Positions 50,493 to 59,841 of a DNA stretch of 64,000 nucleotides are shown in pieces. The stretch is from Flavobacteriaceae bacterium (lineage in GTDB: Bacteria > Bacteroidota > Bacteroidia > Flavobacteriales > Flavobacteriaceae), in NCBI GenBank assembly GCA_009827225.1, contig WUAI01000004.1, positions 62,001 through 126,000 of the forward strand, read 5' to 3'. The notes under the pieces were generated by a model. It was given only the letters and a program-made list of their open reading frames with translations, searched no databases and was not told the DNA's origin. The stretch's first letter is position 1. Every line of letters begins with the position of its first letter. The translations under genes were made by a program, and so were the position numbers.

Positions 50493-51136
50493 ACTCCGAT
50501 AATATAACCATAGTTGTTGCGGACGATCATCCCATGTTATTGAAAGGATTGGTTGGGGAGTTAACCACCCATAATTATAATGTCCTGGCGACGGCAGAGA
50601 ATGGTGCACAGGCACTTGAAATGGTAATTAAGCATCAACCTTTAGTCGCCCTTCTTGATATTGAAATGCCACTTTTGTCAGGTTTTGAGGTGATTAACAA
50701 ATGCCTTGAAAAGTCCATACCTACAAAGTTTGTGATTCTTACCTCCCACAAGGAAAAGGCCTACGTTCTTAAGGCTAAGAAATTGAATATTTCGGGGTAC
50801 CTGCTTAAGGATGAGCCTTTTTCAGAAATAGAAAACTGTATACGCAAAGTCTTGTCCGGAGAAAATTATTTTAGTTCGGCTTTCGACGAAGTGTTTGAAA
50901 CCAAAGTTTCACCTCAACTGCAAAAAATTAAGTTTCTATCTCCTTCGGAAAGGACTATTGTTCGTCTTATCGCCCAGGGGAAAACTTCGAAGGAAATTGG
51001 GGAATCACTCAGCATATCACATCGTACCGTAGAAAAGCACAGGGCGAACATTATCGATAAGCTGGATCTCCCACCCAGCATGGATGCACTTACCGCCTGG
51101 ACACTCGAGAACAAAGAAATTATCCTTTCACTTTAA
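50489..51136 (+). CDS. LuxR/NarL-type response regulator
   Basis: Receiver VVADDHPMLLKGL...ALLDIEMPLLSG; HTH LSPSERTIVRLIAQGKTSKEIGESLSISHRTVEKHRANI; overlaps kinase stop by 4 nt. Confidence 0.94.
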   Translation: MNSDNITIVVADDHPMLLKGLVGELTTHNYNVLATAENGAQALEMVIKHQPLVALLDIEMPLLSGFEVINKCLEKSIPTKFVILTSHKEKAYVLKAKKLNISGYLLKDEPFSEIENCIRKVLSGENYFSSAFDEVFETKVSPQLQKIKFLSPSERTIVRLIAQGKTSKEIGESLSISHRTVEKHRANIIDKLDLPPSMDALTAWTLENKEIILSL

Positions 51137-51140
51137 GCAC

Positions 51141-51156
51141 TACGTAGGCCTACGTA
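51141..51156. promoter_or_regulatory. Perfect 16-bp palindrome TACGTAGGCCTACGTA, candidate regulator binding site
   Basis: Read directly; third TACGTA at 51172-51177; lies between LuxR-type regulator stop and next start codon. Confidence 0.6.
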
Positions 51157-51230
51157 ATATTCGACGTTGCGTACGTATTTTCTCGCATTGCAATTAAAAG
51201 TAGATTTACTTCAACCAATTATGTATAGGT

Positions 51231-54200
51231 ATGAAAAAAACTACTTGGCTTCTATTTTACCTATTAATCCCCTACTTATCGAGTGCTAATGCAATCAATC
51301 CCGAATGCACGAATGCCAGGAACGATCTTGTCTGCCCGGTTGCGGCTACCATTGTCGATAGTCCCATAAATGCTGCTAATGTTTCTTCAGTCATGACGCA
51401 GATCACGGGCGGAACCGTAGGTTCTACTTATGTTTATACCTATACCGATAGTTCAAGTGGAACGGTCACCGGTTCGGGAGCAGTGTCTGGTTCTGGAGTT
51501 ACATCGTTTAGTGCAGATCTTTCTTCTTTAGCCGAGGGTACGATCACACTGGATGTTACAGTCACAGAGCCTTCTTCAAGTACTTGCATGGATAGTACGA
51601 CGGCGACAAAGGATACCCTTCCGCCAACTGCGATTTGCCAGGACATCACCGTTATGCTAGACTTAGCCGGTAGTGCTTCCATCATTGCAGACGACGTGGA
51701 CAACGGCTCCATCGATGCTGCTTCGAGTAGTATAGATATCGGTACTTTCGATTGCTCAGATTTAGGTCCGAATACCGTGACGCTCACTGTATTTGATGCT
51801 GCCGGAAACTCGGATAGCTGCACTGCTACCGTAACCATCGAAGAAAGCGAAGAGCCTATTCAGGCCAATTGCGAAGACATAGATGTATTTTTGGACGCCA
51901 CGGGCTCAGCAACCATTATTGCAGAAGATCTCAATAGTTCTGCCTCTCCTTCAACAGGGAACACCTCATGTAGTGCACTAACCTATATGGCGAATAATTT
52001 AACGTTCGACTGTGACGATGTATTCAACCCACCACAAGTTTACGATCTTATTCTTTCCGGGGTAATTGGGGACACTGCGACAACCGGACGACCACGAGCC
52101 ATAGAATTATACGTATTAAACGATGTTTCACCCACCGAACTTGCGCGGTATTCATTAGGATCGGCCAATCCTGCGGAAGGTGTCGTGACTCCTGAATTTA
52201 CATTTCCAAGTCAGGGATTTGTAAAAGGCGATTTCATCTCTTTAACAAACAATGCCGCCACTTTTACCACCTTCTTTGGCACTGCACCGAACTTTGTGGA
52301 TGGTGTTGCTCCCAATATCGATGGTAACGATGTGGTCACTTTGTTTTATGACGGAATAGCCATAGATACATTTGGGGACATCAACGCAGTTGAAATTGAA
52401 CCTGGTGTTGAACTGGGTCGGTTAGACAGTTGGGCCTATACCAACGGTTGGGCGTACCGAATTAATAATACAGTAGCCGATCCCGTCTTCAATTTTGATG
52501 ACGGAAATTGGGTATATAGTAGTCCGGGAGCCTTGCAAAATGCTACGACGAACCCACCATTACCACCACCGCCCAATCCTCCGATTACCGGAACGGGTTT
52601 CCCTTTCAACACTTTCGATTTTATTGAGTTTGGCCAACCCACCACCTTATCGCGAACACTTACTGTTGAAAATTCCCTGGGATCCACCGACACATGTATT
52701 TCTAATATCACCGTGAGAGATACCATTTCGCCCGCCTTTAATGTAGTTCCAACACTTACCAAATCATTGGATGCTAACGGATTGGTCCAGATTACAGAAA
52801 CGGAATTATACACCGCCCCTGCAGTAGATGCTTGTGGAATACTGAGGTATAGAGTGACTCCAAGTGCTTTCCCTTGTGACAGTGTGGGGGTACGAACGGT
52901 TTCACTTACCGCTATAGATATTTATGGGAACTCCCGCACCAGATCCAGTACCGTTACCATAGTTGATGATACAAATCCCGTAGCAAGCTGTGGGAACATA
53001 ACTGTAACCCTGGATGCGACCGGATCGGCTACCATCGATGCCATAGAGGTCATCGGAAATAGTAGTGACAATTGCGGAATTGTCGACCAAAGTATTGACA
53101 TTTCTACCTTCGATTGCAGTAATCTGGGACCGAATAATGTTCAACTTACGGTAGAAGATGCTGGAGGGCTCACCGATACTTGTACGGCCATTGTAACCGT
53201 GGTTGATCAAACGCCACCCACTGTAATTTGCCAGGATGTCTCTATTCCATTGGATGCCTCAGGGAATGCTACATTGGCAACGATCGATGTGGACAATGGA
53301 AGTACAGATAATTGTACGATCGCTTCCTATAATGTAAACCAAACGGCTTTTACGTGTGCCAATCTCGGTGAAAATACAGTGACATTGACCGTTACAGACA
53401 GCAGTGGAAATACTGCCACCTGCGATGCTATTGTTACGGTTGTGGATACCGTTCCACCTGTAGCAGTTGCTATGGACATTACCGTCGAATTGGACGCAAC
53501 AGGAAATGCCGTAATTAATGGCGGTGATTTGGACAACGGTTCTTCGGACAATTGTGCACTCGGAACTTTTTCAGTTAGCCCGGACTCCTTTACATGCGCA
53601 GATACTTCAGCGCCGGTTTCGGTTACTTTTACTGCTACTGATGCCTCCGGAAATTCAGCATCCACAAGTGCCCTGGTAACAGTGATTGATACTGTAGATC
53701 CAACAGCGATTTGCCAAAATATTACGATACCACTTGACAGTTCAGGAAATGCTACGATTACTCCTTCAGATGTGGACGGCGGAAGTTCAGTCTCTTGTGG
53801 TAATGCCACGGTAAGCATTGATGTAAATTCATTCGATTGTTCTGATCTTGGTCCTAATAATGTAGAGCTTAGTGTGACCAATTCAAACAACGTAACAACA
53901 ACCTGCACGGCGGTGGTTACTATTGTCGATGAAACTCCTCCAACGGCGGTTTGCCAGGACATTACGGTGGTGTTGGATAATGCGGGGAATAACACCATTA
54001 CAGCAGCTGATATAGATGCAGGAAGTATGGACGCTTGTGGCATAGCAAATACCAGTATCGATATTAGTTCATTTGATTGTTCGAACATAGGGCTTAACAA
54101 TGTGGTCTTAACGGTCACCGATACTCAAGGAAATTCGGCGAGCTGCACTGCGGTGGTTACCGTGATTGACGATGTTCCTCCACTGGCCGCATGTCAGAAT

Positions 54201-55412
54201 ATCACGATTAGCCTCGATGCAAACGGAAATGCAAGTATTACAGCAGATGATGTAGAAAACGGAAGTTTTGACCTCTGCGGAATTGCCAATCAATCGATTG
54301 ACATCACCAGCTTTGACTGTTCCAATTTGGGAGCCAATAATGTAGTACTTACGGTAACAGATACCAGTGGAAATACGGATAGTTGTACTGCAATTGTTAC
54401 TGTTGAAGATAATACTGCTCCAACGGCGATTTGCCAAAACATAACTGTTCCGTTGGATGCCTCAGGAAATGTTTTCATCACTGCAGCCGATATCGATGGC
54501 GGAAGTACTGATGCCTGCGGAATAGGATCTATCTCAATTGGGAACGGACTTTTCAACTGTAGTAATGTTGGATCCAACAGTGTCCAGTTAACTGTTACTG
54601 ATACTTCTGGAAATAGCTCCTTTTGCACAGCAAATGTTACCGTAGAAGATGTGACACCACCAGATGTGCTTTGTCAAAATCTTACCCTGGAATTGGATCT
54701 CTCAGGTACTGTATTTATTACCGTCAGCGATATAGATGCAGGAACCACTGATGCCTGCGGAATATCGTCCATATTCATTGATACAAATTCTTTTGATTGT
54801 TCTAACCTGGGGTTGAACAATGTAACCCTCACAGCCATCGATCTCTACGGAAACCAGGCGAGTTGTGTGGCTGAGGTAAATATTATTGATACCGAAGATC
54901 CTATTATTAATTGTCCTTCTAGTCAAACCGAGGAGATACAGGAAGGAACCCAATTTACGGTGCCCGACTATTTCGCCTTTGGTCTCGCAAATGCCGTGGA
55001 CAATTGTACTGATCCCATTACCATTGTGTCTCAAAACCCTGCTCCCGGCACTTTATTGGATCAAGGGGTATATAGCGTATCTCTTACTGCAGAAGACGAC
55101 AGTGGAAATAGTGAAAGCTGCAACTTTGATCTCGAAGTAGTAACCCTGTTGGGGATTTCTAATATTTCGGAAATCAATTTGGAAGTAGTTCCGAACCCGG
55201 TAGCCGATGAGGTTCGGATTTTGACCAGTAATACGACCTCCATTAAATCGATTTCGATCTTCGAACTGAATGGAAAATTGGTCTTACAGAAACTGGGGCA
55301 GTCGTTCGAAGAAGAAATAAAACTTAAGGTTTCTCAATTACCATCGGCTCCTTATTTAATGGTAGTAGACACACCTTTTGGAAAACGAACATTTCAGCTT
55401 ATAAAAAAATAG
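51231..55412 (+). CDS. Giant HYR/Ig-like repeat surface protein with nested LTD-like domain and T9SS tail
   Basis: About eleven about 80-aa units CQxITVxLDxxGNAxITxxDxDxGSxDxCGI...FDCSNLGxNNVxLTVTDxxGNxxxCTAxVTVxDxxPPTA; C-term VPNPVADEVRI...LMVVDTPFGKRTFQLIKK; signal peptide. Confidence 0.87.
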   Translation: MKKTTWLLFYLLIPYLSSANAINPECTNARNDLVCPVAATIVDSPINAANVSSVMTQITGGTVGSTYVYTYTDSSSGTVTGSGAVSGSGVTSFSADLSSLAEGTITLDVTVTEPSSSTCMDSTTATKDTLPPTAICQDITVMLDLAGSASIIADDVDNGSIDAASSSIDIGTFDCSDLGPNTVTLTVFDAAGNSDSCTATVTIEESEEPIQANCEDIDVFLDATGSATIIAEDLNSSASPSTGNTSCSALTYMANNLTFDCDDVFNPPQVYDLILSGVIGDTATTGRPRAIELYVLNDVSPTELARYSLGSANPAEGVVTPEFTFPSQGFVKGDFISLTNNAATFTTFFGTAPNFVDGVAPNIDGNDVVTLFYDGIAIDTFGDINAVEIEPGVELGRLDSWAYTNGWAYRINNTVADPVFNFDDGNWVYSSPGALQNATTNPPLPPPPNPPITGTGFPFNTFDFIEFGQPTTLSRTLTVENSLGSTDTCISNITVRDTISPAFNVVPTLTKSLDANGLVQITETELYTAPAVDACGILRYRVTPSAFPCDSVGVRTVSLTAIDIYGNSRTRSSTVTIVDDTNPVASCGNITVTLDATGSATIDAIEVIGNSSDNCGIVDQSIDISTFDCSNLGPNNVQLTVEDAGGLTDTCTAIVTVVDQTPPTVICQDVSIPLDASGNATLATIDVDNGSTDNCTIASYNVNQTAFTCANLGENTVTLTVTDSSGNTATCDAIVTVVDTVPPVAVAMDITVELDATGNAVINGGDLDNGSSDNCALGTFSVSPDSFTCADTSAPVSVTFTATDASGNSASTSALVTVIDTVDPTAICQNITIPLDSSGNATITPSDVDGGSSVSCGNATVSIDVNSFDCSDLGPNNVELSVTNSNNVTTTCTAVVTIVDETPPTAVCQDITVVLDNAGNNTITAADIDAGSMDACGIANTSIDISSFDCSNIGLNNVVLTVTDTQGNSASCTAVVTVIDDVPPLAACQNITISLDANGNASITADDVENGSFDLCGIANQSIDITSFDCSNLGANNVVLTVTDTSGNTDSCTAIVTVEDNTAPTAICQNITVPLDASGNVFITAADIDGGSTDACGIGSISIGNGLFNCSNVGSNSVQLTVTDTSGNSSFCTANVTVEDVTPPDVLCQNLTLELDLSGTVFITVSDIDAGTTDACGISSIFIDTNSFDCSNLGLNNVTLTAIDLYGNQASCVAEVNIIDTEDPIINCPSSQTEEIQEGTQFTVPDYFAFGLANAVDNCTDPITIVSQNPAPGTLLDQGVYSVSLTAEDDSGNSESCNFDLEVVTLLGISNISEINLEVVPNPVADEVRILTSNTTSIKSISIFELNGKLVLQKLGQSFEEEIKLKVSQLPSAPYLMVVDTPFGKRTFQLIKK

Positions 55413-55414
55413 AA

Positions 55415-55909
55415 ATGATGAAAGCATTAATACCAGCATTATTCCTTCTAATATCATGGAGTTCCGTGAGCCAGGAAGTACAAAGATCTACTCTAAGTGC
55501 TGCCGGAAGTTCTGTAGAAGTAGAAAGCAACGGAGAAACTTTATTGGTTCAACAATCTGTGGGACAACAAAGTGTGATCGGAACTTATATAGCCCCCGGA
55601 GTTGAAGCCAGGCAAGGGTTTATACAACCACCTATTTCAGTAAAAGGAATTAGCGTTGAAGAAACAGACATCCAAGCAGTAGTGTATCCCAATCCTTTTG
55701 AGAGTTCGATCCAGGTAAAATTTGGGGAAGTACTCAAGGGAGAACTGTCAATACAGGTTTATGACCTATTGGGAAGAACAGTCTATGAAGCAGCGGAAAA
55801 AGCAGCACCAGAAATAACTATAGGATTGGAACATCTCTCCCAGGCAGAGTATGTGCTTCTTATTACTTCCGAAAACAAACAATTTAAAGCAACTCTTTTG
55901 AAAAACTAA
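55415..55909 (+). CDS. Small secreted protein with T9SS type A sorting tail
   Basis: 164 aa; LLVQQSVGQQSVIGTYIAPGVEARQGFIQP; VVYPNPFESSIQVKF...EYVLLITSENKQFKATLLKN. Confidence 0.8.
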   Translation: MMKALIPALFLLISWSSVSQEVQRSTLSAAGSSVEVESNGETLLVQQSVGQQSVIGTYIAPGVEARQGFIQPPISVKGISVEETDIQAVVYPNPFESSIQVKFGEVLKGELSIQVYDLLGRTVYEAAEKAAPEITIGLEHLSQAEYVLLITSENKQFKATLLKN

Positions 55910-55911
55910 TC

Positions 55912-56595
55912 ATGAAACTAAAACTACTTACACTCTTATTGTTCATTTCGGGATGTACCCTTGCACAGCAAATCTTTGTGGAAGTGGGCCGAAACACTTC
56001 TTCTTTTGAATTTAAAAATAACCAAGGGGAAGAACTGGATAATTTACAATCCAAGTCGCAGGCATATATAGGCGGAGGATTTAAACATCAACTTTTCACC
56101 GAAAAACTCAATCTTACCACGGGTCTTTTCTACAATAGTTATGGCGCCATAGGAAGTGATGAGAGCGTCAATAATTTCTTTGAATGGGATATTGATTATC
56201 TCGGGCTACAGGCGGGATTGGAATATTCCTTGTTTGGTAACGAGTTCTACGAGTTTTATATCATGGGTACGGTGGCAGCTGAATGGATGGTTGAAGGCGT
56301 TCAAACAATCAATAATACAGTTTTGAATGTGAAAGACGTAGAAGAATTCGACGACATCGCCATGTTCTTCAGGAGTGGGGGCGGACTGCGATTTACCATT
56401 TCTGAAAAAGCAAAGGCTTATGCGCAATACCTATACGGGTCAGGGTTGGCGCTGGACGATAACAACAATTCCAGCACTACCGAATTACGTATCAATGTAC
56501 ACTCGATCGGTATAGGAATATTAATAGAAATTCCTTCGAAAAAAGAAGAGGAAGTGCTCCCAGAAAATGATACTAACGAAACTGAAAATAAGTAA
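55912..56595 (+). CDS. Outer-membrane beta-barrel protein
   Basis: 227 aa, signal peptide ending LAQQ, alternating amphipathic segments (LNLTTGLFYNSYGAIG; YLGLQAGLEYSLFGNEFYEFYIMG). Confidence 0.7.
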   Translation: MKLKLLTLLLFISGCTLAQQIFVEVGRNTSSFEFKNNQGEELDNLQSKSQAYIGGGFKHQLFTEKLNLTTGLFYNSYGAIGSDESVNNFFEWDIDYLGLQAGLEYSLFGNEFYEFYIMGTVAAEWMVEGVQTINNTVLNVKDVEEFDDIAMFFRSGGGLRFTISEKAKAYAQYLYGSGLALDDNNNSSTTELRINVHSIGIGILIEIPSKKEEEVLPENDTNETENK

Positions 56596-56598
56596 GTC

Positions 56599-59500
56599 AT
56601 GAAGAGAATCATACTTTTATTCATAGTGTTAATGGTCTCAACCATTGGCTGGGCCCAAACCGATGGCCTTTCATATCAGGCCGTGATCATAGATCCGAAT
56701 GCCCAGGAATTACCTGGGGCCAATGCGGCAGGAACCATCCTGCCAAATGCTGAAGTGAGTCTGCGATTTACAATCCTTCGGGACAATGGTACCGTTGAGT
56801 ATAGGGAAATACAAGATACCACAACCGATGCTTACGGGATGGTAAATGTTATCATAGGCCAGGGAGAATCGACATCAGGGAATAGTTTTACAGATATTTT
56901 TTGGGACGGAAACCGAAAGGACCTGCAAGTGGATATCAGAGTCAGAGGGAATTTCGTTTCGCTCAGTGAGCAAGCCTTGACCTTTATTCCGTATGCTCTT
57001 CACCGGGATATCATAGCAACAGGTACCATGAATGTGGATGGAATAGTTTCCTTCGGAAATAATCTTATCGTGGATGGTACCACCGATTTGAATAGTCGTC
57101 TTTCTATAAATAACGAAAGTCCTACAATACTGAGTGGAACGCTCTCCGTTGATGGTGTGACCGACCTCAATAGCAGATTGGATGTGCTGAATGAGAGCCC
57201 TACTAATCTTTCAGGTACTCTCAATGTTGAGAGCATAACAAACCTGAATAGCACCTTAGAAGTAGATGGACAGACCAATTTGAACGATAAATTGGATGTG
57301 GATGGAGATACTCAATTGAACAGTAACCTGGCGGTAGATGGTATCACCACACTTAAGGATGATCTAACTGTAGAAAATGAAGCTGCCACACTTTTAACAG
57401 GAACATTGACCGTTAACGGAGAGACGAATCTGGAAAGTGATGTGTTTATCAATAATAACAGCAACTTGAATCTTAATGGAAATCTAAATGTTGGAGGAGA
57501 AACAATATTCGAAGATGATCTAACCGTGAATGGGGACACCAACTTAAACAGTTCCTTAAGCGTGAATAATAATAGTCCGTCTTTACTAAGTGGTCGATTG
57601 GACGTAATGGGCGAAACGTTGTTAGGGAATAGTCTCCAGGTAAATGGTATTACCAATCTTGAAAACAGATTCTTCGTCAATAATGCGAGTCCGTCGCAAC
57701 TTTCAGGAAGTTTGACAGTGGCTTTGCAAACCAATTTGAACAGCAGTTTGTCCGTAAATAATGGAAGCCCCACCTTTTTATCCGGTCCGCTGGAAGTGGA
57801 TGGCCCAATCGGGCTTAATAATAACCTTACGGTAAATGGCGTGACCAACTTAAATGGTGCACTCTTCGTTAATAACAACAGTCCAACTAACTTGAGTGGT
57901 ATTCTGGATGTAGTGGGCAACACAGGTATAAACGGAATTCTTATTGTGGACGGTGCTACTACTCTGAACGAATCACTAACGGTTGCCAATGCGGGAAGTA
58001 CTTTACTTACCGGAACGCTTTCTGTAGATGGCACTACGGTTTTGAACAATTCTTTGGATGTTACCAATGCCAGTCCGACTAGCTTAACAGGTACCCTAGT
58101 AGTTGACGACATCACCACCTTGAATAATGATCTCACAGTGACCAATGGAGCTTCGACTCAATTAAGTGGAACATTGAATGTTGATGGTGAAACCACCCTG
58201 AACAATAATCTGGAAGTGACGAACGGAAGTCCGACGCTATTAACCGGTATACTGAATGTGGACGGAGAAACCAACTTGAACGATCAGTTACAGGTGTTAA
58301 ATGCGAGTCCTACTAGCCTAACTGGAAATTTGGACGTGGACGGTGAGACCACGTTGCAAAATACCACTACGGTTAATGGCGCTACTACCATCAACAATGA
58401 TTTAAGTGTTACTGGAAACACATTCCTCGGTAGCCTTCAGACCGAAACTATCAATGTAGAAAGCGATAACAGTACTTTTGTCGCTAGTTTTGTGAATACC
58501 AACAGCGGTGATGGAGATGGAATTTCTATCAAACTAGGCAAGCTGCATGGTGGTTGGGACGGTAGCGATTATCTGTCCTTGCCAAACCCTTATTTAGATT
58601 CCGGGTCTTCTTATACAGCTACGATAAATCTTGTTAAGACATTGTTTCAAACCGGTGGACAGGTAACACCAAATGAACTTATCAATATTGCACCTACGGC
58701 TCTTAGGGCAGGTGGGGTGAATGCTGTGAACAGTTTTGTTTTCAGCCAAATGAATACAAGTCTGGGACTACCTAAGACCTTACCGGGAGTTACTTTTCCA
58801 GGTGTCCCGTCGCTAACTCAAACACCACCACCTCTACCTCCATTTCCGGGAGTGACTATTCCTTTTGTGGATGTAACTATACCTGGTTGGCAGGTACCGA
58901 ACGTATCTATTCCGAGCAGGGTCTTAAATAACCCAATAACCAATTGGTTGCCATCATTACCCAACCTTTCACCCGGCGGAGGATTGCCACCTATAGAATT
59001 CCCGAACTTGCCTACGCAAATTGTGGATTCTTCACTATATGCTACCTCGTTGACCAAACGAAACATCTATTTGTCATTTAAAGATAAAGACGATCGGGTT
59101 ACAGGTACCGTGCGTGCCCAGTCACTTCAGGACTTTGCGAACACCACTTACTGTGATCCTGTCTATTTGTTGAATGTCATTGCGGAGTTTATAGGTGTGG
59201 ATTTATTGGACAAAGTGGTTGCCGGTTCGGTGGCGATTACCAATTTTATAGATGCTTTTAATGAAATTGGTGTGGAATATACCTCGGGTAACGGTGACTA
59301 TGCTGAATGGCTTATAAGGAAGGATCCGAATGAATTTCTAACGGCAGGCGATATTGTAGCTGTTGTTGGCGGGCAGATCACCAAAGATATTTCCGAAGTG
59401 GAACAAATAATGGTGGTGTCTCATCGCCCGATCATTTTAGGAAATATGCCTGAAGAAGGGAAAACCCATTTGGGCAACAACGTAGCCTTCATGGGGCAGG

Positions 59501-59835
59501 TACCGGTTAAGGTTATGGGACCCGTTCGTTCCGGGGATTATATTGTGGCTCATCCCGATCTGAAAGGATACGGTCGGGCCATATCACCTAAACAAATGAC
59601 CGCTGCCGATTTCCAATTATCTGTGGGCAGATCCTGGGAAGAAAATCTAAACCAGGGGCCAAAAATGATAAACACGGTTGTGGGAGTTCATAACGGAGAT
59701 TGGGCTCACATTATTCAGAAGCTGAAACAAAAACAGGCTTCCTATGAAGAACAATTCAAATTGATAGAAGCAAAGGTAGAATCTCTGGAAAATGATGCAG
59801 AGGATCTGATCCTTGGAAAATCCAAACGAAAATAA
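56599..59835 (+). CDS. Giant fibre-like protein A: Bacteroidota SYQAV...PYA N-domain, beta-solenoid repeats, Pro-rich segment, NGDYAEW chaperone-like C-domain
   Basis: 1078 aa; GLSYQAVIIDPNAQELPGANAAG..., repeats LxVNGxTNLNxxLxVNNxSPTxLSGTLxVDGxT, C-term SGNGDYAEWLIRKDPNEFLTAGDIVAVVGGQITKD and coiled coil. Confidence 0.8.
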   Translation: MKRIILLFIVLMVSTIGWAQTDGLSYQAVIIDPNAQELPGANAAGTILPNAEVSLRFTILRDNGTVEYREIQDTTTDAYGMVNVIIGQGESTSGNSFTDIFWDGNRKDLQVDIRVRGNFVSLSEQALTFIPYALHRDIIATGTMNVDGIVSFGNNLIVDGTTDLNSRLSINNESPTILSGTLSVDGVTDLNSRLDVLNESPTNLSGTLNVESITNLNSTLEVDGQTNLNDKLDVDGDTQLNSNLAVDGITTLKDDLTVENEAATLLTGTLTVNGETNLESDVFINNNSNLNLNGNLNVGGETIFEDDLTVNGDTNLNSSLSVNNNSPSLLSGRLDVMGETLLGNSLQVNGITNLENRFFVNNASPSQLSGSLTVALQTNLNSSLSVNNGSPTFLSGPLEVDGPIGLNNNLTVNGVTNLNGALFVNNNSPTNLSGILDVVGNTGINGILIVDGATTLNESLTVANAGSTLLTGTLSVDGTTVLNNSLDVTNASPTSLTGTLVVDDITTLNNDLTVTNGASTQLSGTLNVDGETTLNNNLEVTNGSPTLLTGILNVDGETNLNDQLQVLNASPTSLTGNLDVDGETTLQNTTTVNGATTINNDLSVTGNTFLGSLQTETINVESDNSTFVASFVNTNSGDGDGISIKLGKLHGGWDGSDYLSLPNPYLDSGSSYTATINLVKTLFQTGGQVTPNELINIAPTALRAGGVNAVNSFVFSQMNTSLGLPKTLPGVTFPGVPSLTQTPPPLPPFPGVTIPFVDVTIPGWQVPNVSIPSRVLNNPITNWLPSLPNLSPGGGLPPIEFPNLPTQIVDSSLYATSLTKRNIYLSFKDKDDRVTGTVRAQSLQDFANTTYCDPVYLLNVIAEFIGVDLLDKVVAGSVAITNFIDAFNEIGVEYTSGNGDYAEWLIRKDPNEFLTAGDIVAVVGGQITKDISEVEQIMVVSHRPIILGNMPEEGKTHLGNNVAFMGQVPVKVMGPVRSGDYIVAHPDLKGYGRAISPKQMTAADFQLSVGRSWEENLNQGPKMINTVVGVHNGDWAHIIQKLKQKQASYEEQFKLIEAKVESLENDAEDLILGKSKRK
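57026..58440 (+). repeat. Protein-level tandem beta repeats of fibre protein A
   Basis: Repeated 12- and 14-residue units LxVxGxTxLNxx / LxVxNxSPTxLSGT. Confidence 0.85.
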
Positions 59836-59841
59836 TAAGCC

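Noticed and set aside
53327-54118. 263-aa antisense ORF in the HYR-repeat gene
   Set aside because: Open frame arises because codon usage repeats with the coding repeats; sequence itself is repetitive mirror.
55912-56595. Barrel gene as SprF/PorP partner of the giant T9SS protein
   Set aside because: Too short and lacks recognisable PorP/SprF features by eye; kept as generic OM beta-barrel.
57312-58145. 277-aa antisense ORF in fibre protein A (similar ones in B)
   Set aside because: Mirror of the tandem protein repeats; Val/Pro/Ser-rich without signal or motif.
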